In this document: positions 8,999-17,026 of the stretch, one piece after another
Layout of the letters: every line of letters begins with the position of its first letter
Position numbering within the stretch: the stretch's first letter is position 1
Program-made: the position numbers and the translations under genes
Notes under the pieces: model-generated
The model's input: only the letters and a program-made list of their open reading frames with translations
Databases searched by the model: none
What the model was told of the DNA's origin: nothing
Assembly (NCBI GenBank): GCA_038230215.1
Contig: JBBRNR010000002.1
Span: 333,436-397,435 of the forward strand
DNA from: DASVRZ01 sp038230215
GTDB lineage: Bacteria; Verrucomicrobiota; Verrucomicrobiia; Chthoniobacterales; DASVRZ01
Direction: 5' to 3'
Length of the DNA stretch: 64,000 nt

Positions 8999-9778
8999 CT
9001 AATGCAGCTGCTTATAAAATAAGAATCCTGTGATGCTTAAACCCACAGCACTGATAATTCGACGAACCCACAGTTGCGGGAGTTTCTGCGAATAAGTGGA
9101 GCCAAAAAGATAGCCAACTAATGCTCCGATCGTCATGACTCCAGCTTTCGGCCAGTCAATTAGGCCGCCGCAGATGAAGATGATGGCGGCGACCACATTG
9201 ATCAACGACCCGAGAACGTTTTTCAATGCGTTCATCTTATGTATGTGGGACAGACCCAAGAACCCAAGCGAGGCCAACATCAGAATGCCAATACCCGCGC
9301 CGAAATAGCCTCCGTAAACCGCCACGGAAAATTGCGCTGCGAGCGAGAGAATCAGGAATGTCGATGAAATCCGCGGTGTGGACGGACTTTCCATTTGTTG
9401 TCTGGCCCGAGTTTTGAAGAGGCTCTGCGCCAGAAAAAGCATCGTCGCAAAAAGCAGCAGAAAAGGGACGATTCGAGTGAAAGTCGCATCACTGGTGTGG
9501 AGCAGCAGCACACTCCCGACACCTCCGCCCACCAAACTTACCGGGATCAGCCGACCAAGCCACGGCTTGATCTCATCCATGTGTCCACGGTATCCAAAAA
9601 TGCTCCCAGCCGTGCCGATCACGAGTGCGAGTGTGCTGGTGGCATTGGCGACAATGGCAGGCGTCCCGAAGAGGAGCAGCACGGGAAATGTTATCATCGT
9701 GCCGCCCCCGGCCACGGCATTAATGACACCGGCGGCAAACGCAGCGCCGAGCAGACTCAGAATTTCCTGAATAGGCAT
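8999..9778 (-). CDS. TauE/SafE-type sulfite/anion exporter family membrane protein
   Basis: This 259-aa protein has about eight hydrophobic helices and two pseudo-repeats. Its typical opening is a span containing FAAGVINAVAGGGTMITFP, the glycine-rich signature of TauE/SafE (DUF81) transporters. The second half contains the matching GGYFGAGIGILML motif. The family moves sulfite, sulfoacetate or other organic anions across the inner membrane; the substrate here is unknown. Its start is 3 bases after the stop of the upstream membrane-anchored gene, so the two are likely co-transcribed. Confidence 0.85.
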   Translation of the reverse strand: MPIQEILSLLGAAFAAGVINAVAGGGTMITFPVLLLFGTPAIVANATSTLALVIGTAGSIFGYRGHMDEIKPWLGRLIPVSLVGGGVGSVLLLHTSDATFTRIVPFLLLFATMLFLAQSLFKTRARQQMESPSTPRISSTFLILSLAAQFSVAVYGGYFGAGIGILMLASLGFLGLSHIHKMNALKNVLGSLINVVAAIIFICGGLIDWPKAGVMTIGALVGYLFGSTYSQKLPQLWVRRIISAVGLSITGFLFYKQLH

Positions 9779-9781
9779 GTC

Positions 9782-10288
9782 CTAAAGGCCAGAGTCGCGA
9801 TTCGGGACATTCAGCCCGGGGTTATCAACTTTCTCTAACCGCCAATCCCATGGAAGTCCGCTCTGTTTTCGCCAAGTGAAAACCCATGGCGTTGAAAGTC
9901 GATTCACTTCGCTAGTGATCCACTCTGTCCCGCCTGTTCCAGTGCCGGAGAGCGTGAGATTCGTGGTGATCGTTGCTGTTTCCCGCGTGATAACCATCTG
10001 ACTCCCCTGGCCGCGAATGGTGACGGCGAAAAACTGTCGCAGCACCTCGCGTAGATCACTGAGAGCGGTCTCACTATTATGCCCGAAGCGATCGGAATAG
10101 TTTGTCGCTAATTCGCTTTTCACCCGACTCCAGTTTCGATCTTCCAGAGACGTGAGGAAGTTTTTCTGATGAAGTTCAATTTGCCGCCGGGGCTGCCAGA
10201 GTTTAAAGCAATAAATGGCGATGAAAACGGTCGCGAAAATCATCAGCCGCCGTCCCCAGGCATGAACTTTGAATGTGGGCAGTGACAT
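9782..10288 (-). CDS. Membrane-anchored protein of unknown function, 168 aa
   Basis: The protein begins MSLPTFKVHAWGRRLMIF with one N-terminal span at about residues 14-28. An exported or periplasmic domain of some 140 residues follows, with alternating charged and beta-prone stretches (VITRETATITTNLTLSG). The size and composition recall small nuclear-transport-factor-2-like folds, but I do not recognise a family. The ATG at 10288 is only 9 bases from the divergent Nudix start. A second in-frame ATG at 10243 would leave more room for a promoter. The stop is 3 bases before the TauE-like start. Confidence 0.6.
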   Translation of the reverse strand: MSLPTFKVHAWGRRLMIFATVFIAIYCFKLWQPRRQIELHQKNFLTSLEDRNWSRVKSELATNYSDRFGHNSETALSDLREVLRQFFAVTIRGQGSQMVITRETATITTNLTLSGTGTGGTEWITSEVNRLSTPWVFTWRKQSGLPWDWRLEKVDNPGLNVPNRDSGL

Positions 10289-10297
10289 AAAACCCCC

Positions 10298-10756
10298 ATG
10301 AATAGCATCAAATACCGCCCAAATGTAGCGGCAATTCTTCAGCGCGTAGATGGTCAGATTCTCGTTGGCGAACGGCGCGACTACTCCGGCGCGTGGCAGT
10401 TTCCCCAAGGCGGCGTCGATTTGGGCGAAAGCCTGGAGGACGCGTTGCGGCGCGAGATCTGGGAGGAAATCGGACTCGACTCCAATGCTTATGACGTCGG
10501 TGAAATGCGCGGGCCGTATCGCTACGAGTTCATGAGGAAGCGCAAAAACTGGGGTTTTGGCGGTCAGGAGCAGCATTATTTTTTGCTGCATGCACGCCCA
10601 GATTGCACCCCAAAAGTGGACGTAAAGCATCCAGAATTTCAAAAACTCCGCTGGATCTGGCCGCCAGAGTTTCAACTAGTCTGGTTGCCGGAAATGAAGA
10701 AGCCGGTCTATCACCAAGTCTTCCTCGACTTCTTTCAAGTCGATCTGAACGACTAG
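10298..10756 (+). CDS. rppH: RppH-like Nudix hydrolase (RNA 5' pyrophosphohydrolase)
   Basis: This 152-aa protein carries a complete Nudix box, from GGVDLGESLEDALRRE through IWEEIGL (about residues 38-60). It also has the family start YRPNVAAIL and the WQFPQGGV segment typical of RppH/Ap4A hydrolases. RppH removes pyrophosphate from RNA 5' ends and triggers decay. Length and motif context fit RppH better than MutT. The C-terminal part (WIWPPEFQLVWLPEMKKPVYHQVF) aligns in style with RppH proteins that end in the same place. Confidence 0.85.
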   Translation: MNSIKYRPNVAAILQRVDGQILVGERRDYSGAWQFPQGGVDLGESLEDALRREIWEEIGLDSNAYDVGEMRGPYRYEFMRKRKNWGFGGQEQHYFLLHARPDCTPKVDVKHPEFQKLRWIWPPEFQLVWLPEMKKPVYHQVFLDFFQVDLND

Positions 10757-10809
10757 CGCCGCGCCGATTTGCAAAACGGGTCGGGTCGTTTAGAATTGGC
10801 GTCCCATTT

Positions 10810-11994
10810 ATGAGTATTATCAGTCCCGACCGGCTGGAGAAAATCCAGTTTAGCAACGATGAGATCGCCCGTTATTCCCGGCACCTCATCATGCCGGAAG
10901 TGACGCTCGAAGGTCAGAAAAAGCTCAAAGCCGCGAAGATCCTCTGCATCGGTGCGGGCGGACTCGGCTCGCCCATTGCGCTCTATCTCGCTGCGGCGGG
11001 CATCGGAACGATCTGTCTGGTGGACTTCGACACCGTGGATTTTTCCAATTTGCAGCGTCAGATTCTCCACGGAACGAAAGACGTCGGTCGCAAGAAAATC
11101 CTCTCCGCCCGCGACCGCATTCGGGATGTAAATCCGAACGTCCAGGTCGTCATGCACGACACAATGTTCCGCTCGGAGAACGCCATGGAGATCGTCGCTC
11201 CCTACGACATTGTGATCGACGGCACAGATAACTTCCCGACTCGTTATCTGTCCAATGACGTCTGCGTTTTCCTGAAAAAGCCCAACGTCTATGGCTCGAT
11301 CTTTCGCTTCGACGGCCAATGCACGGTTTTCGCACCGCATCTCGGCGGCCCTTGCTACCGCTGCATGTTTCCCGAACCGCCGCCTCCCGGTATGGTCCCT
11401 AGCTGCGCCGAAGGTGGCGTGCTGGGGATTTTGCCCGGTATCATCGGCGTCATGCAGGCGATTGAGGCCGTGAAACTCATCATGGGTATCGGCGAAACGC
11501 TGATGGGCCGGCTCATCAACTTCGACGCGCTGACGATGAAGTTTCGCGAATTCAAACTGCGCCGCGACCCGAAGTGTCCGGTCTGCGGCGAACATCCGAC
11601 CGTCACCGAGCCGATCGATTACGAAATGTTCTGCGGCGTGCCGCAAGCCGCTGCGAAACTTGAGGAAGACGCCGATGTGCCATCGATTTCTGCAAAAGAA
11701 CTCAAGGAACGCCTCGACCGTGGCGACAAGGTCGTCCTCCTCGATGTCCGCGAGAAATACGAATGGGACATCTGCCATTTGCCCGGTGCGACTTTGATTC
11801 CACTCAACCAACTTCCATCGCGTATGAGCGAACTGGATTCGGCGGATGAGATCGTAGTGCATTGCAAGATCGGCAATCGCAGCGTGACGGCTTTTCACAC
11901 GTTGCAGGACGCTGGGTTCGGGAAACTCCTGAATCTTACCGACGGCCTCGTAACATGGACGGATCAGGTCGATCCTGCCTTCCCGAAATACTGA
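10810..11994 (+). CDS. moeB: MoeB/ThiF-type sulfur-carrier adenylyltransferase fused to a rhodanese domain
   Basis: The protein has 394 aa from the ATG at 10810; the frame is open further upstream, but that part overlaps rppH and is not family-like. The N-terminal E1-like domain has ATP loop GAGGLGSP (48-55), zinc pairs CYRC (182-185) and CPVC (256-259), and a conserved Cys199 in PSCAEGG. A linker leads to a C-terminal rhodanese domain (about 290-394) with active-site loop HCKIGNRS (Cys352). Such fusions activate ThiS/MoaD/CysO-like carriers and load sulfur on them. No carrier protein is nearby, so the pathway (thiamine, molybdopterin, thio-tRNA) is open. Confidence 0.9.
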   Translation: MSIISPDRLEKIQFSNDEIARYSRHLIMPEVTLEGQKKLKAAKILCIGAGGLGSPIALYLAAAGIGTICLVDFDTVDFSNLQRQILHGTKDVGRKKILSARDRIRDVNPNVQVVMHDTMFRSENAMEIVAPYDIVIDGTDNFPTRYLSNDVCVFLKKPNVYGSIFRFDGQCTVFAPHLGGPCYRCMFPEPPPPGMVPSCAEGGVLGILPGIIGVMQAIEAVKLIMGIGETLMGRLINFDALTMKFREFKLRRDPKCPVCGEHPTVTEPIDYEMFCGVPQAAAKLEEDADVPSISAKELKERLDRGDKVVLLDVREKYEWDICHLPGATLIPLNQLPSRMSELDSADEIVVHCKIGNRSVTAFHTLQDAGFGKLLNLTDGLVTWTDQVDPAFPKY

Positions 11995-12006
11995 TTCGAG
12001 TTGCAG

Positions 12007-12255
12007 ATGGATCGCGCACAATTGATCCAGATTTTGCGCTGCCCGGAAACGATGCAACTCGTCCGTGAGGCGACGGCTGAAGAAATCTCCGACTGCAATC
12101 GACGCATCGCCGCCGGGGAGATTCACAAAAAGTCCGGCGCGCCGCGCCTTGAATCGATCGAAACTGGACTCATCCGCGAAGACGGCACGATCCTTTTTCC
12201 CATTGAAAATAACATCCCCGTAATGTTGCTCGAAGAAGCTCTTGTTCTTCGTTAA
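12007..12255 (+). CDS. Trm112-like small protein, 82 aa
   Basis: A short protein beginning MDRAQLIQILRCPETMQLV and ending with a conserved-looking PIENNIPVMLLEEAL segment, which is the UPF0434/Trm112 pattern. Bacterial members lack the full zinc site, and only one cysteine remains here (RCPE). Between the two halves is a charged insert (EEISDCNRRIAAGEIHKKSG). An in-frame TTG at 12001 is an alternative start. It lies between moeB and PPK2 in the same direction, with short gaps. The role of bacterial Trm112 proteins is poorly defined; some partner with methyltransferases. Confidence 0.7.
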   Translation: MDRAQLIQILRCPETMQLVREATAEEISDCNRRIAAGEIHKKSGAPRLESIETGLIREDGTILFPIENNIPVMLLEEALVLR

Positions 12256-12275
12256 AAAATCTCTAGAACGAAGCC

Positions 12276-13025
12276 ATGCCATCCGACGCCGTGAGTTCCG
12301 AGAAAAGAATCATTCTCGATGATCTGGACCAGAAAGAAGTCGTCGATACGGAGACTTACAAGCGCAAGCTGAAAGAGCAGCAACTTTCCCTGCTCAACCT
12401 CCAGTTGCGCCTGAGCAAAACCAAACGCTCCGTCATCATGGTCTTCGAGGGACCAGACGCGGCGGGCAAAGGCGGCTCGATCAAGCGCATCACCGAGAAA
12501 CTCGACCCGCGCATGTATCGCGTTTACTCGGTCATCAAGCCGACTTCCGAGGAATATCAGCACCATTACATGTGGCGTTTCTGGAACAAACTTCCGCAAT
12601 ACGGCCAGATCGCCATCTTCGACCGCTCGTGGTATGGCCGCCTTCTGGTCGAGCGCGTGGAAGGTTTCGCCAAAGAGGACGAATGGAAGCGCGCCACCCG
12701 GGAAATCAACGACTTTGAGCGCACTCTGACCGACGACGGCGCGATCATTTTCAAGTTCTACATCCATATTAGCAAGGACGAGCAACTGGAGCGTTTCAAA
12801 CGTCGCGAGGCCGATCCCTACAAGCACTGGAAAATCAGCGACGAAGACTGGCGCAACCGCCACAAATGGAACGAGCACAACCTGGCGGCGCAGGATTGTT
12901 TCGAGAAAACCTCCACCCGCTGCGCACCGTGGGTCGTCATTCCCGGCAATTACAAATGGAGCGCGCGACTTCAGGTTTTGAAAACGATTACGCGTCGCCT
13001 CGAGGAAACCGACCTCACCACGTAA
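12276..13025 (+). CDS. ppk2: Polyphosphate kinase 2 family protein
   Basis: This 249-aa P-loop kinase transfers phosphate between polyphosphate and nucleotides. It has the Walker A-type loop GPDAAGKGG (59-67), the lid-proximal KPTSEEYQHHYMWRFW stretch, and FDRSWYGR (115-122) with its conserved arginine, all typical of PPK2. The single domain and length correspond to one-domain PPK2 enzymes, which phosphorylate NMPs or NDPs. The subclass is not assigned. It converges with the sigma-54 activator gene downstream. Confidence 0.92.
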   Translation: MPSDAVSSEKRIILDDLDQKEVVDTETYKRKLKEQQLSLLNLQLRLSKTKRSVIMVFEGPDAAGKGGSIKRITEKLDPRMYRVYSVIKPTSEEYQHHYMWRFWNKLPQYGQIAIFDRSWYGRLLVERVEGFAKEDEWKRATREINDFERTLTDDGAIIFKFYIHISKDEQLERFKRREADPYKHWKISDEDWRNRHKWNEHNLAAQDCFEKTSTRCAPWVVIPGNYKWSARLQVLKTITRRLEETDLTT

Positions 13026-13027
13026 CC

Positions 13028-13071
13028 CTGCAACTCGCCTGCAACTCGCCTGTTAGTAGCTTGTTAGTCGC
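13028..13071. repeat. Four 11-base tandem units between convergent genes
   Basis: Between the PPK2 stop and the activator stop the sequence runs as CTGCAACTCGC twice, then CTGTTAGTAGC and TTGTTAGTCGC. That gives four degenerate 11-mers end to end. No hairpin or T-run suggests termination. Confidence 0.5.
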
Positions 13072-13074
13072 CCG

Positions 13075-14472
13075 CTAGCACTCGATCTCGAGACGCTTGA
13101 TTTTCTGGTAAAGCGTCGGGCGATAAATCCCGAGCATTTCCGCCGCTTTTTTCTTGTTGCCCTGGGTCGCCGCCAGGGCGCGGATGATGGTTTGCTTCTC
13201 GTTTTCCACCAGACTTTGCACGCTTGCAGTCGTCGCCTTGCGGCGGGTTTGCAGCCCGGCGGGCAATCGGATTTCCGCAGGCAGATGCGCCTCCTCGATG
13301 GTGTGTCCCTCGGCCAGAACGACTGCATACTCAATGGCATTGCGGAGTTGCCGCACATTTCCCGGCCAATGGAAGGCGGTGATTTTATCCAAGGCACTGG
13401 CCGTGAGGACGATGCCGTCCTTGCCCATCTGGCTGGCAAAAGTTTCCACGAACAGATTGGCCAGCATGGGAATATCCTCGCGTCGTTCCCGCAGCGGCGG
13501 CAACTCGAGTTGGAACGTATTCAGCCGGTAATACAGATCCTCGCGCAGACGTCCGCTCTCCAGCGCCTCGTCGATCGCGCGATTGGTCGCGGCAATCAGC
13601 CGGAAATCGACCGGTTTCGTTTTCGTGCTGCCGAGCGGACGATACTCGCGTTCCTGCAAAACGCGCAGCAACCGCGTCTGGAGTTCGGGAGGCATCTCGG
13701 CGAGCTCATCGAGGAAAAGCGTGCCGCCTGCCGACTCCTGGATCATGCCTGGAAAATCGGCGACGGCTCCGGTGAACGCCCCTTTTACATAACCAAACAA
13801 CTCGGCCTCGATCATGTTCGCCGGGAACGCCGCGCAGTTCAGTTTCACCAGCGGACCCGTCGCCCGGCGGCTCGATTGATGAATGTGATTCGCCAAAACT
13901 TCCTTGCCCACGCCGCTTTCGCCGAGGATGAGAACACTGGCGTCGCTCGTCGCGAGGCGGCGCACCAGATCGTAGATTTCCTGCATCTTGCGACTGCGCG
14001 CCTTCGGGGAAAAATACGCCTCGGCCCGCCGCAATTTCTTTTTCAGCTCCTTCGTTTCCTCCCGTAAATGCGCCGTCTCCTCCTGCATGTTGTGCGCCTC
14101 CAGAGCGCGCCCCAGCAGACTGATCACCTCCTCCGGCGCGTAGGGCTTGCTGATAAAATGAAACGCTCCGAGTTTGATCGATTCGATGGCGTTATGCAGT
14201 GAATCTTGACCCGTCAAAATGATTACCTGGAGATCGGGCCGCGTGAGTTTCATCTCGCTCAGGAGCTCCATACCGTCGCCATCGGGCAGGCCGAGGTCCA
14301 GCAACACGGCGTCGGGATTTTCCCGCTCCACGAGGCTGCGCCCGGAGGAGGCCGTGTTGGCGAGATGCACCGTGTAACCCTTGCGCGTAAGCAGTGCGTC
14401 GAGCGTCATGAGGACGGGGCGCTCGTCGTCGATCACCACGATTTTTCCCAGAGTGGCGGCGGGCGTGTTCAT
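13075..14472 (-). CDS. NtrC-family sigma-54-dependent response regulator
   Basis: This 465-aa regulator has three domains. The receiver (1-125) has Asp59 in LLDLGLPDGDG and Lys109 in ISKPYAP. The AAA+ domain (about 155-385) has Walker A GESGVGKE (184-191), the sigma-54-contacting GAFTGA loop (231-236) and Walker B TLFLDELAE (251-259). The C-terminal Fis-type helix-turn-helix (about 425-462) contains KKAAEMLGIYRPTLYQKI. It activates sigma-54 RNA polymerase after phosphorylation. Its ATG overlaps the stop of the upstream histidine kinase (ATGA-type overlap), so the two are a cognate pair. Targets are unknown; the two prepilin promoters in this window are candidates. Confidence 0.95.
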   Translation of the reverse strand: MNTPAATLGKIVVIDDERPVLMTLDALLTRKGYTVHLANTASSGRSLVERENPDAVLLDLGLPDGDGMELLSEMKLTRPDLQVIILTGQDSLHNAIESIKLGAFHFISKPYAPEEVISLLGRALEAHNMQEETAHLREETKELKKKLRRAEAYFSPKARSRKMQEIYDLVRRLATSDASVLILGESGVGKEVLANHIHQSSRRATGPLVKLNCAAFPANMIEAELFGYVKGAFTGAVADFPGMIQESAGGTLFLDELAEMPPELQTRLLRVLQEREYRPLGSTKTKPVDFRLIAATNRAIDEALESGRLREDLYYRLNTFQLELPPLRERREDIPMLANLFVETFASQMGKDGIVLTASALDKITAFHWPGNVRQLRNAIEYAVVLAEGHTIEEAHLPAEIRLPAGLQTRRKATTASVQSLVENEKQTIIRALAATQGNKKKAAEMLGIYRPTLYQKIKRLEIEC

Positions 14473-15176
14473 GGGAGTTGCATGGGAAGGCGGACGGTTG
14501 TCTGGAGCGTTTCATTCACGATATTTCGCTCATACTGAATCACCCCGGAATGGGCGGCCAATACGCGCCGGGCAAAATAAAGTCCCAGTCCCATGTGACC
14601 GCGCACCTGACTGGAAAAAGGCTGGTGTCCCCACGAGTCCGGGTCGGTGTCGCCGAAGTATTTTTCCGTCCAGGAGAGCACGAGAAACCCATCGTCCTCG
14701 TGTGCGGCGATGACGATTTGAGCGTCGGCGGAAAGGTGGTGCAAGCTGTTCTCGATCAATTCACCGATGGCTTGAGAAATGAGGACGAAATCGACAACCA
14801 CTTTTCCAGCCAACGGACTTTTTTCCCAAGTGATCTGGGCTGCCTTTTCGCCCGCCTGCAGGCTCAGAAACGGGCTCAAATCCTCCAGAAAAAAATCCGC
14901 CGGATATGGGATCGCCATTACATTGGGAGTCGAGATTCTACGATTGAGAGCACTGAGTTGAGTGGTCGCCGAGACGATCAGCTGGTGTGCCTCGGCCAGA
15001 TCGGCTTCGCGCTCTGCATCTGTGTCGGCATATTGGGCCGCACTGATGCGTAAATTAATGCCGTTCAACACGTTGCGCCAGTCGTGCGTGAGCGTTCGCA
15101 TCCCCTGCTCCACTTGTTGGATATTCACTCTGTCAGATGTGTCGTCGTTCACGACACCGTGTGTAGTCGGTTTCAT
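14469..15176 (-). CDS. Small histidine kinase without a sensor domain
   Basis: The protein has 235 aa from the ATG at 15176. The frame extends further upstream only through the tandem repeat, so the earlier start is rejected. A dimerisation helix holds the likely phospho-acceptor His31 in LTHDWRNVLN. It is followed by an ATPase domain with N box ELIENSL (139-145) and a glycine-rich GHMGLGLYFARRV (193-205). There is no membrane span or PAS domain, so the input must come from a partner or from the short N-terminus. It is translationally coupled to the NtrC-family regulator. Confidence 0.82.
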   Translation of the reverse strand: MKPTTHGVVNDDTSDRVNIQQVEQGMRTLTHDWRNVLNGINLRISAAQYADTDAEREADLAEAHQLIVSATTQLSALNRRISTPNVMAIPYPADFFLEDLSPFLSLQAGEKAAQITWEKSPLAGKVVVDFVLISQAIGELIENSLHHLSADAQIVIAAHEDDGFLVLSWTEKYFGDTDPDSWGHQPFSSQVRGHMGLGLYFARRVLAAHSGVIQYERNIVNETLQTTVRLPMQLP

Positions 15177-15295
15177 CAGCTTGGTAAAGTGAAAGATGGA
15201 GTCGGCGATATTTCCTGTCGCCGTATCGAAACAGGAACATGCGGCCCGGGGAATACCGTCGTGCTCATCGCTCTGGCAGCCGCTTCTTGCAGTGC

Positions 15296-15511
15296 ACAAT
15301 CGACTTCCATGCCATTGGGACCGCCTTCCGACGGTGTGGAATCGACCCCCAGTCCGCTGGCACCCCATTCCAACAGTGCGGAATCGACCCTAGTCCGCTG
15401 GCACCCCATTCCGACAGTGTGGAATCGACCGCCACTACGCTGGAAGCCGATTCTGACAGTGCGGAATCGACTCCCACTGCGCTGGAAGCCGATTCCACAC
15501 TGGAATTTTGG
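15296..15511. repeat. About five tandem copies of a 42-base unit
   Basis: Units start at about 15296 (degenerate), 15338, 15380, 15421 and 15463. Each opens with GGAATCGACC or a close variant and ends near TTCCGACAGTGT. Spacings are 42, 42, 41 and 42 bases, so one unit has lost a base. Both strands lack stops over much of the array, but the one-base loss makes a conserved protein frame unlikely. The array sits in the 512 bases between the divergent kinase (start 15176) and the hypothetical gene at 15689. Confidence 0.85.
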
Positions 15512-15688
15512 ACCGAGTTTGGGGCGTAACCAGCGGTGTTGCCAGGCTGAGCCACTGGCTCTCTCATATTTTTTGGGAAATAACTGGTCGCGCCACATTG
15601 ATTCTGATTAAAAATCGCACCCGACGTTTTGCGAGGCCACAACGACCTCGTCGGCGTCCACCCATGACCCATTAAGGAACCCTTATTT

Positions 15689-16432
15689 ATGCCTAGATAC
15701 CAAGCACCCACCTCCGACGAAGCTCGTCTCACCGCCCTCGAAAAAGCCCGCGACATCGCGAAAATCGACATCGCCGCCGGACGCAAATCCATCACCGCAG
15801 GCACCCTCGACGCCATTACCGGCTTCATCCTGCTCTTCCGCCCGCTCTATGTCGCCCTCGCCGCAGCTCTCGGCGGACGCATCAAAGAAGTGCGCGAACG
15901 CGAAACCGCCCGCGCCATCCTCGACACCTACGTGCGCGACTTCTGGGAAGTGCTCAAACGCCGCAGCCACCGCCTGGGCCATCCCGTCGAGATTTACACC
16001 TACTACGGCATCCCCGGCGACGGAAACGTGCCAGATCTCCACACCTTCGACGACCTCCTGAACGCCGCCGACAAACTCATCACCGGCGAGACCACCGCCC
16101 TCGGCAAAGGCTTCCCCGCCATGAGCAACCCCAGCATCGCCGCGCTCGTCCCGGTGCTCGCCGAGGCCCGCAAACAAGCCGCCGACGTGCCCCTCGCCGA
16201 CCGCGCCTACACCACCGCGCAAACCGCCATCGCCGCCAAACGTGCCGAAGCCGACACCCACATCAATGACATCATGGCCGACCTCGAAAGCAGCCTCCGC
16301 CGCATCGAACCCTCGACCCGCCGCCAAATCCTGCGCAGTTACGGCGCGACCTTCGTTCCCCTCCCCGGCGAACCCGCCGACCCGACACCAGGCGAAACGC
16401 CAGCCGCCAACACACCGACAGCTCCGGTCTAA
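15689..16432 (+). CDS. Hypothetical protein, 247 aa, GC-rich
   Basis: I do not recognise this protein. It is mostly helical and alanine-rich. A short conserved-looking opening (DEARLTALEKARDIAKIDI) leads to a moderately hydrophobic segment ITGFILLFRPLYVALAAALGG at about residues 47-67. The C-terminus is proline-rich (GEPADPTPGETPAANTPTAPV). Codon use is strongly C-ending (CTC, GCC, CGC, ATC), unlike the AT-richer genes that follow. An AAGGA element lies about 15 bases upstream of the ATG, inside a small TAAGG/CCTTA hairpin. The tandem repeat array is immediately upstream. It may be surface-related or phage-related, but nothing settles it. Confidence 0.65.
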   Translation: MPRYQAPTSDEARLTALEKARDIAKIDIAAGRKSITAGTLDAITGFILLFRPLYVALAAALGGRIKEVRERETARAILDTYVRDFWEVLKRRSHRLGHPVEIYTYYGIPGDGNVPDLHTFDDLLNAADKLITGETTALGKGFPAMSNPSIAALVPVLAEARKQAADVPLADRAYTTAQTAIAAKRAEADTHINDIMADLESSLRRIEPSTRRQILRSYGATFVPLPGEPADPTPGETPAANTPTAPV

Positions 16433-16468
16433 TAGGATGTGAGACTACTCGTCGCCATCCACAGCTAT

Positions 16469-16648
16469 ATGAAGCGTGAACTACACAAAAAGTCCGGCCC
16501 ATTGGCTTCACCGTTTTGGGACTACGCTGGTTACATCTTTCTCGCTGCATTCCTATTGTTGTCTGGCGAAAGTCTTCTTTGGATTTGGGGTGCTTTCGTA
16601 CTCGCCGTATTTCTGGCTTTGCGTAGTTGGGGCCGACAGTCCGATTAG
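16469..16648 (+). CDS. Small membrane protein, 59 aa
   Basis: From the ATG at 16469 the product is MKRELHKKSGPLASPFW followed by two adjacent hydrophobic segments (YIFLAAFLLLSG, LLWIWGAFVLAVFLAL) forming a hairpin. A GTG at 16439 would add ten residues and sits just behind the stop of the previous gene. No family is recognised. It is the first of three small, AT-richer genes in a row. Confidence 0.45.
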   Translation: MKRELHKKSGPLASPFWDYAGYIFLAAFLLLSGESLLWIWGAFVLAVFLALRSWGRQSD

Positions 16649-16681
16649 ATTTTGCTTCGTTCACCATGTATTCTGATTGTC

Positions 16682-17026
16682 ATGCTCCCAAGATCATCCG
16701 AGGACGCCTTCACTTTTGAAATGAACGCCATCAATAAATCAGCATTCGTCCGATTCCTGATGGCACTAGCGGGTTGCTTGGTATTTGCTTTTGGCACAAT
16801 TAGCCTAGTCAGGGCGGATCTTTGCATAATCGAGGCCTATCGATCTCTCGAAACTTTACCTAAAGAGCTCGCTGGGGAGCCGCTTCCATCGTTTCATTCG
16901 ACTCTTATCTGGTTATTCCTGGCGGGCTGCGTCTGGCTATATGCCTTCGGTATGGCCGTGCGGCACCTCCTTTTAGCACTGCGACATCTCCGGTCCAACA
17001 AGATGTTAGATGGTGAAGCCTCATGA
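16682..17026 (+). CDS. Two-span membrane protein of unknown function, 114 aa
   Basis: From the ATG at 16682 the protein has a polar N-terminus and one span at about residues 24-44 (FLMALAGCLVFAFGTISLV). An extracytoplasmic loop with AYRSLETLPKELAGEPLPSFH follows, then a second span (STLIWLFLAGCVWLYAFGMAV). The last codons overlap the start of the next gene (ATGA), indicating coupled translation. No family is recognised. The overlap and codon pattern make it a real gene. Confidence 0.55.
   Translation: MLPRSSEDAFTFEMNAINKSAFVRFLMALAGCLVFAFGTISLVRADLCIIEAYRSLETLPKELAGEPLPSFHSTLIWLFLAGCVWLYAFGMAVRHLLLALRHLRSNKMLDGEAS

Noticed and set aside
10603..10809. N-terminal extension of the MoeB-rhodanese protein
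   Set aside because: These 69 codons overlap rppH and have no family similarity; the ATG at 10810 gives the usual MoeB N-terminus.
15084..15611. Plus-strand reading frame through the 42-base repeats (SxSxESTPxxLA-type peptide)
   Set aside because: It overlaps the kinase gene in antisense and the 41-base unit breaks the repeat frame.
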